The translations under genes were made by a program, and so were the position numbers. A stretch of 64,000 nucleotides of DNA from Nipponacmea schrenckii. Taxonomy: Eukaryota > Mollusca > Gastropoda > Lottiidae. Under the pieces are notes generated by a model. It was not told where the DNA came from and did no database searches. It worked only from the letters and a program-made list of their open reading frames with translations. Shown piece by piece: positions 56,261 through 64,000 of this stretch; positions within the stretch are counted from its first letter, which is position 1; every line of letters begins with the position of its first letter. Location of the stretch: NCBI GenBank assembly GCA_030562195.1, contig JAUJPP010000005.1, forward strand, positions 37,125,106 to 37,189,105, written 5' to 3'.

Positions 56261-59200
56261 TTTTTTAAATTATAAAATGCATCTTTATGGATAATAACTT
56301 AGTTGAAGATAAACAAATTCTTATGGATTACAATTACTAACTTTGTATTCCATAAGAGTTTGTTTTATTCATCAAACACCATTACTTAATGCCATTTAAA
56401 GAATAACTTAGTTGTTTTGTTATTTTTTTTTATTTACTGATTAATAGAGATCTTATTGGCCAAGTTTAAAATTCTTCGACCTTTTATCCGTTAACATTTT
56501 TGGCTAACTCAATATACATGAAGCACCTACTTTAATATCAAATATTTTTTCAAAATAACGAGATCAAAGGTTTATCAATGAAAAACAAGTTAACTATTTG
56601 GATATCGCATGTTAGACAGTCCCATTTATATGCTTTACTCAACATTTATAAAGACCGAGCAACTGAATGTTTTATTTATTATCAAACACCAAAAAGGACG
56701 TCCAATCATATCTGACTGTTCAAGTGAGTCCTATCGCTTCTCCGAATACATTGATCACTTTTATTACCTTTGGCCTCATCCTATGTAAAAGATACCAAGG
56801 ATTTCGAAAAGTTGAAAATACAAAAAAAAAAAAAAAAAAATCTATTCTTATCTCCCTTGTTGTTTAAATCATGTATATTCGGAGAGATAATATTTCTGGT
56901 CTTCGCGCCTTAAGAAAGACTTTTGATAGGAATCCTGATCCAAACATATACAAACACAGTTGGACATTCAAACCAGAACTTTCCGACTGCTTAGAGAAAA
57001 CTACTGGATAAATACTTTATATATATCATATGATGCATCCCATTGGTTTAAATGATCAAGTTAACTATCAAATAATTCCTTTTGTAAATTTTCAGCAGCA
57101 CATCCTGCCGTGCTATACCCATAACAAAGCATTTTGAAAACGCCTCCAAGACGGTTTTCCTGTGCTCTTCACAAAATATTAACTGTTGCCTTTCAACGTA
57201 AATAGAAATTTAAGTCCAGACTTTAGCCTATGACAACATGGTATTTTCATTTTTTACTTCTTTCCAAGGATATGTTGCTCACAGGCTCACATCTAAAGAA
57301 AAGATGGTTTTCCATTATTTTGGATGTGTCTAATAGTTTCAGAAAACTTTTATTGTGATGTTTTATATTGTTGTCTGAGGTAAATTTGTTTACACCTCCT
57401 GTTCGTCAATTTTTAATGTACATTATAAGTATACTTGGGTATACTGAATTTCTTCACGGCCTGTAAATTCGCCAACTTACTGTTTAGGTATAAAACGAAT
57501 CAATACGGACGGTTATAAGGGACAAGTCGACTTGATGTTTAATACCATTAGCAAAATATCGATTGCTGTACATTTATAGCGATATTGGCTGACTAGAAAT
57601 CATCACTTAGGGGAATTGGCGGTAAAAACGACTAATTTGTCATTAAAGATTTAACATAGCCATTTACTGCACAACAGAAAGTACGTATGTGTAATTCCAA
57701 TACTACCATAATAGCTTTAAAGTCTCCGGTCTGTAATTTTAAATGTAGCATAATTCATTAGCGAAGAAAATTTTTATTTTATGGCCAATCTAAAAATTTG
57801 TATTTAGCCAACTAAATACCGATTGAAAGATTCTATCAATACAAAAGAAGAAGCGAGTTGGTTCCGAACTCGTCTCATATCGTGTTCGAACCTTCACCTC
57901 TTGTGTTTGTTTTAGATAGTACACCTCACAGCTTACCAGATACTGGACCTAGTCTGTTATTTTATACAATAGGGTGCCAAATAATAACAATGACAAATGA
58001 CAGAAACTGACTCATTAACTGCAATGTTCAGGTTTAGACCTTATCATAGTTGAATATTGAGGTCGGCGTATCATATTCACCGTAATAACATCATCAGTGG
58101 ACTGATATTAATGATTCCATAGACTTGCCGATATTTTAGATCGATAAGTTCTAAATCAACGTTCAAAATTCAACTCACGTTCTTCCAATTATTGACTGGC
58201 AGTACAAACACTTTCCAATATCTTCGATCTGTGAAGAAATTTCTGCTTGAATGTTCTTTTATCCAATTATAGAATAAAACGAAAAAAGAAATCAAATATC
58301 TAATTTAGAAATTAGAAAAGGAAGTTTACGTCACTCCATAGGAACCAGGAAAACAGAAAACAGAAAATGAAGTTTTAATATTTTTAAAAATCCTTGATTG
58401 CATAATACCGACGGTCTAAATTACTAAGGCAAATATAATTATTTCGATTAAAATATTTCATTAATATCAGCAATTTGGTGAGGTCGTTATATTTTGATAG
58501 AATCTATATCAGGTCGTCTTTAATCCAGTTCTAATGCTATTAGAATTTTCTTAACTCAAATCAAAGTACGTCACGTCTTTTGTCTATGCATTTATTTCGA
58601 CAGATATAGTCATAAAATTTCATATTGAAAAATGCCAAGATTTATTTAATGTTTCGTTCCATCATACCTAATAACAGCATTTCATCCTTTTATTACAGCT
58701 AGCGTCTTGAATATGTGTAGTTAATTCGCGAATATCAAAGTGCAAAACGAACTGTTAGACAGTCAGAGAAGTCCAAGGCTGTCTGGGGATTAAAAACATG
58801 GCTCAGATAGAATTCAATGTGTTTAGCTTCTAACATAATCACTGAAACTAGAACATTGCCCGGGTCAATCACCAAGGAATAAATTATACAAGAAACTATC
58901 GATGCCTATCAAAAAATCAATATCACTCTACTCTATGATACAGCCTCGAGACAATATCAGCCTTTTCCGACTCAGAAATCGAGGCGGGTGAGAGCAATTT
59001 CATTAGGGGAATTCATTAAGCTTGAAGACGATTTATAGGAAAAAGATGAAATGAGACTTTCAACCTACAACGTATATATATGCACGTTTTGGTTCAAGGA
59101 ATTTTTTTTTATATAATTCATTATGCTGCTTTTTATTTGTGGTTTAGCGGTAGAATTATTTGTAGGAGCTGTGTCATTGCCGATTAACTTTCTATGCACT

Positions 59201-61785
59201 TGCAGGAAACATGAATTTAATTTATCACAAAAAAGATACACATAACAACGCTAGAAAACCTGTTTACAATCCCTCTAAATTGAAAAGATGTCAATTTGAG
59301 GAACCAATTTTTCCGTCAAGTTCAAACTCGTAGCTGACATTTAAAGCTGTGAGTAGTCTAGAAATTGGTATTTTTACTAAGTTCAAGGTGTTACATTTAA
59401 TATCTTGACTGCAATGGCACAAGATACTGCGTACGTAGCAGAATAAACGATACACTATAAGATAGAAGTACGGTGGGATACACAACCCCAATAGCCTCTC
59501 GTATATTTTGGTATTTCAATTATTTTTTCCAGCTAACGGAAATGATTCATTGAAATATGATTTTGAAAACACATTATGAATTAATATAAAATCACCATCA
59601 CTCGATTTAGATAGGTTTGGTTCATAATAATAAAATATGAAAATCAAATCTTATACAGTGTCAACCATATGACGTCATTTGCTCACGTAATCAAACGTGG
59701 AATCTAAATTTAGCGTTTCAAAGTGGATTTTAGTCCAATGAATTCACCAAGCTTTCCTAAGTCCACATACGGTTATTTACGGGTGTTTTTCATCAGAAAC
59801 ACTGATTAATCAATTAGTAAGCTTGATTCTTAAAAAGAAGAAAAGAAATGTACGGGAAAAACGGAATACTAATATCGATATAACATAAGGAACAATTGAA
59901 TCATCTCTTTTGTTATATGTTTTCAAATCGACTGTTAGGCCCTATTGTTCAGAACTAGACCTCTACAAGTTATATGCAGTTATTGAAGGAGAGTAACAAT
60001 ATTGAACATTGGTTTTAGACATTTAAAGAAGCTTATAAATAGATAAATATTTCAACATATAACCATCTTATAGTGTGATGGTGCAAGATAAAACGAGGTC
60101 CTTCGAAGCTGGAGAAATTTATGATTTTACAGATATTAAAGATTCACCTGTTTTGTTTGTTTTTCGTTTGGTGTCGCTGTCTTATTCCTTTTATATACAG
60201 TTGAATTAAAGATTACTTACATTTAATATCAAAATATCTACTCTATTGCTTTATTTGTCTGTAACTTGTGCTTCTAATTTGTCACGAAGGATTTATAGCA
60301 AAGATTTGCTATATAATGTAATGATATTAATATGGCAATATAAGATATCTTAATCAACAATCAACAAAAATAATATTCTAATGTAAAGGATATAATACTA
60401 TTCAAATTTTACAAGACAGATGTAATATTATAACGTAATAAAGAAAATCCACGACTGATAGATATTTATTGTTTAATAGATCTTTTTAGGGAGTTCATCA
60501 AAAATTTATCCGTCCCAGATGTCAACTACAAAAAGCGCCTCTATACAGTTTATGAATATTTGAACCAAGTATTGATAAAGAATGAGACATAATTTAATTA
60601 CAAATGATTCAAATATACTTGATGCTTCTTCGTTATTGCTGACTTTCATCAAGTAATAAATCGAGACCGACTTATTTTCAGTCGAGGCTCCATTTGCAAA
60701 TTGTTTAGTTCTTCAGTTGTACGCCTACTCAATTTCTGACAAATTTTAGAAATATAATATTCATTTGTTTTCGCTTCAAAATATGTGATAGAAATCGCCA
60801 AATCAATTCTAGTTTTGAAAATAATTCTGAAATAAACTTCCACAGCTCCCCTACCCCACCTCTTCTATTCAACCAGTCTGCCCCCTACTTGCACCCCTAT
60901 GTTGGTAGACTGGCGTATTCACTGCTTATTGTCGACTTAATCGAAATTTGTATATCATCTCAGTGAGGCCAATAATTTGAAATAAACATAACAAAACATT
61001 GTTAAACTGAAATATGGAGGAGTGAGTTTTAAGTCCTGCATAAAACCAAAACCATATCTGTAGTCATACCCGTACAGTCCGATTAGAACAAAAGAAAGTC
61101 ATATTACATTACCTGGCATTGTTAGTATTGTTTAAAAATTGTCATAATCCTTGAAAGGTCAGACATTCCATAGAAAAGAAACATGATAGACTTCTAATGA
61201 ATTCCGATACACTTCATTCATTCAAGCTTATAGACACGTCTTTAAGACATCACAGCTTAATTTCTAGACATGTTCCACGTTGTCATGGAGACACTCAATA
61301 AAGAAATATTTCACGTTTTTGATGTGTCCGTATAAATAAATGATAGTAATAATGCTGATTCCGTGTGACCGGTCAATATATTACGATTACTTTTGAATAA
61401 TAAAATTAGGCTTTAAAGATCCACAATTCTGTCCGTTTCTCCCACTATCCTATATAAGACTTAAACGTTCGGATATAATGTACGGATGAATATCGATTTT
61501 TGTGGAAATAATACAATGGCGCTCTAGTATTGACCCATGAAATCAACGAACTGTATTTGAATTGAAAAATACATGGGCCTACTCAAATCACGATTGTACG
61601 GGTATTATTATAGACAATTTTGCTAAAAACAAGTTGTAAAGAGTTTTACTGCGTTTATCATGTGTATCGGGGACAGATTCCTTCAGACATCCGTGATCCC
61701 TGCAATTCCACTGCAACTTAGTGTTTGATGACTTGACTTGAATTACATTAGCCGCTTAATTTTAGTGGAACTGCATTAATTCTAG
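56261..61785. other. Long intergenic stretch, nothing recognised
   Basis: 5.5 kb of AT-rich DNA with only short frames, a poly-A run at 56822 and no clear tandem or inverted repeats. I found no exon with both splice sites and a protein match. Single small exons of an unknown gene cannot be excluded. Confidence 0.45.
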
Positions 61786-61897
61786 ATCCCGTGTGATACT
61801 GGCTGTGCACGTTGAAGATTCCTCGAAGTCGGAAATCTCATAGACGTTGCCCGTCTTCATAAGCCCATTATCTGAATTATGGTAAGACGTAAAATTA
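61786..61897 (+). mobile_element. SINE 3' fragment
   Basis: CCGTGTGATACTGGCTGTGC, ACGTTGAAGATTCCTCGA, GTTGCCCGTCTTCATAAGCC and GTAAGACGTAAAATTAC match the 3' half of the SINE at 36109-36448, on the opposite strand. The tRNA head is missing, as in 5'-truncated SINEs. Confidence 0.75.
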
Positions 61898-62152
61898 CTT
61901 TAATAACAAAGCGCTAGCAGAACTGTCGTGGTAAACCGGTTGATATTAATTCCCCTTGTACTCAGTATAGTCCATCTTGATTAAATCTTGCATAATACTG
62001 TTAAATCATTAACAGAAGTAACAAGTATACGTAACACTCTAATAGTACAATGAGAGAGTATTCAGTGTTCTCACGTCACGTCCTCAGTATTAATATTTCA
62101 CCAAAGGACAATATATATTATGGATAATACAACTAGTATGTACAAGACAAAA

Positions 62153-62435
62153 CTAGGGCTGTGAACAGCACTGTGTGTGTCCGATGCTTTGTTATCACAA
62201 GAATCTTTTTTTTTTATATATATAAATATATTTTTGGAAAGCTCGCTAGCTCAAACTGAAAATGGTAGAATATATCTGTTTTGGTCATAGATCTTAAAAT
62301 GGGCTGGAATCCAAAATGAATAAGATGAAATTTTTGGTTACCCGGACGTGAGAGAAAATATATAGACAAAAATTTCCATGAAAAATTTCAAAATTTTCAA
62401 CTCGGGCGCTAATAATCGGATCGATCTGAAATTTA
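62153..62435 (+). mobile_element. CTAG-ended dispersed repeat, truncated plus copy
   Basis: Starts CTAGGGCTGTGAACAGCACT, the inverse of the 38558 terminus. It then has TTGGAAAGCTCGCTAGCTCA, AAAATGGGCTGGAATCCAAA and a GGATCGATCTGAAATTT segment, in the orientation of the 36989 copy. It breaks at the start of the LINE. Confidence 0.75.
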
Positions 62436-62439
62436 TTTA

Positions 62440-64000
62440 TTTGAGAAGGCCACAACAAATAAATATGTCTCATTAGAAATAATCTCACGAAAGTAAGCGC
62501 TACGATGTTGAAGAAATTGCCTCCCAAAGCTTCGAAAAACCTTCTGGATCCATTCAACGAATCTTGGACCAACGGCCACGTAGCTACAAAATGGAAAACG
62601 GCATCCATTATACCTATCCTAAAGGCTGGAAAAGATCCCACAGAAACGTAGTCTTACAGACCCATTAGCCTTACAACCACGTTATGCAAAATCCTCGAAA
62701 CGATGATAACAAATGGTCTTCAGTATTTCCTGGAAAGAAATAATCTTCTAGACAATAATCAAAGTGTATTCAGAAAGCTCAAATCTAAGGCGGATCAAAT
62801 TGTTAGACAACAGCACACAATGTCTAAGACATTGAAATTGAACAGTTCTGGGTTCCGCTGTGCCGTGTTCGTAGACTTAACAAAAGCTTTTGACTTGGTC
62901 TGGACAGACTATATAGGAATAGGTGGTCGTATGCACAACTAGATAGCACGTTTTCATGCGGATAGGAAGGTACGTGTAACCATAGCAAAGAGTTTGAGCG
63001 ATGAATTTAGACTGGAAAACGGCACGCCACAAGCTCAGTCATTAGTCCCACCTTGTTTAGTATAATGGTCAATGATATCTGCAACTCTAAATACCTGTCA
63101 AACAAATGTCAGATCATGATGTTTGCTGACGACAGCAATGTTTACTTATACACAAACCTAAATGGATGTAACTATGCTTGGATCGCTTTGCAAAGTGGGC
63201 AAATGACTGGGGATTTAGAATATCCAAAGCCAAAACGACAGACATGCGACTAGTATTTGATGGCGAGCCTATCCGATTCGTCGCCAGCTACTTGGCGTAA
63301 CTTTCGATAGGAGAACCCCACATCACAAAAATCAAACACAGGTGCCAAGCTTTTCTGAATTTAATAAGGAATATATCTTGCAATTAATGTGGTGCCAATG
63401 TGTTGACGCTCATGATAATCTATCGTGCGCTGATCCGGCCCATCTTGGACTACGGTTCACGGGCATTCATGACTGCTAGACCAATCCTTCTGCATAAACT
63501 AGATATTATACAGCACAAAGCATTCCACATAGCCACAGGAGGAGGTATCGGAATAAAAACGGAGTCGCTACTCCAAGATGTTGGTGAGGTCCCTCTCAAA
63601 TTCTGCAAGGAAGAGCAAGCCCTAAGATATTGGTCAAAAATCAAGCACCTTGGAGAATCATCTCCAACCTACCTTGAGATCACGAGGTTCAGGCAAGCCA
63701 AAAAGAATATAAGCTTTGGTCAGGTAGTTCGGGAATCGTTTGAAAATATGGGCTAGATAGGTTTGTTTTCCCCCAAATTGCTCCTTGGACGATCACGCCT
63801 CCTCTTGTCGACAACTCTCTCGCTACGAGATATGATAAGAAACGGGACCATCCCTGCATCGATCGGATGATCGCTTTAACTCATATGGACGCTAGGAGGT
63901 CGGAAAGCATCCGTATCTACACTGATGGTTCCCATAACCCTGAAAATAGTACGACGAGCTAGGGATGTATATCCCTTCGAGCAGAACAAGAATAATCAAG
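62440..64000 (+). mobile_element. Non-LTR LINE with RT and RNase H motifs, decayed
   Basis: Runs off the window end. In order: ATMLKKLPPKASKNLLDPFN; WKTASIIPILKAGKDPTET, stop, SYRPISLTTTLCKILETMI; AVFVDLTKAFDLVW (RT motif A, about 62855-62905); MMFADDSNVYLYTN (catalytic FADD box, about 63117-63160); RALIRPILDYGSRAFMTARP; HKLDIIQHKAFHIATGG; and SIRIYTDGSHNPEN (RNase H start, about 63910). RT plus RNase H suggests the I or R1-like groups. At least three stops and frameshifts make it inactive. It is a better-preserved copy of the family at 9690-10565. Confidence 0.88.

Overview
The window is AT-rich nuclear DNA from an animal. It has introns with GT-AG splice sites, tRNA-derived SINEs, many decayed LINEs, DNA-transposon relics, MITEs and minisatellites. 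The LINE types, the SINE and the dispersed repeats look lophotrochozoan, most likely mollusc. That is inference; no sequence search was possible.

Three loci look functional. (1) A complete 14-exon DCAF17 gene (DDB1- and CUL4-associated factor 17) on the minus strand, start codon 24234 to stop 12361. It was rebuilt exon by exon with consistent splice phases, giving about 528 residues. Its introns hold three different minisatellites (introns 3, 12 and 13) and a nested pair of terminal-inverted-repeat transposons (intron 7). (2) A tandem pair of small secreted proteins with TNF-receptor-type cysteine-rich repeats on the plus strand (29009-31189 and 39238-40604). Each has a signal-peptide exon spliced to one terminal exon that ends in a histidine-rich tail. 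A third, broken copy follows (41805-42449), with extra relic first exons at 29617 and 41333. (3) A beta-1,3-galactosyltransferase-like (GT31) gene with one coding exon on the minus strand (52461-53564).

Layout: 1-12 kb is intergenic, with a TTAA-bounded MITE, a 57-bp array, a 16-bp array, a SINE and a decayed LINE. 12.3-24.3 kb is DCAF17. 26.3-27.7 kb holds a foldback and a decayed Crypton/DUF3504-type tyrosine recombinase. 28.9-42.5 kb is the TNFR-like cluster, with LINE patchwork, a SINE and a CTAG-ended repeat between the copies. 42.5-49 kb is a transposon nest: a TA-flanked element with GACTC-rich ends interrupted by a CTAG-ended repeat, then a perfect-TIR MITE. 49.6-53.6 kb has a short array, a LINE and the GT31 gene. 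54.2-56 kb has a long hairpin and a GTCCGAAAC-ended element. 56-62 kb is nearly featureless. 62.15-64 kb is a CTAG-ended repeat followed by a LINE with RT and RNase H motifs.

The genes are not an operon and show no shared pathway. The most interesting features are the His-tailed TNFR-like pair and its repeatedly copied first exon, the splice-site-like minisatellite in DCAF17 intron 3, and a dispersed repeat carrying several nuclear-receptor-type TNAAGGTCA motifs.
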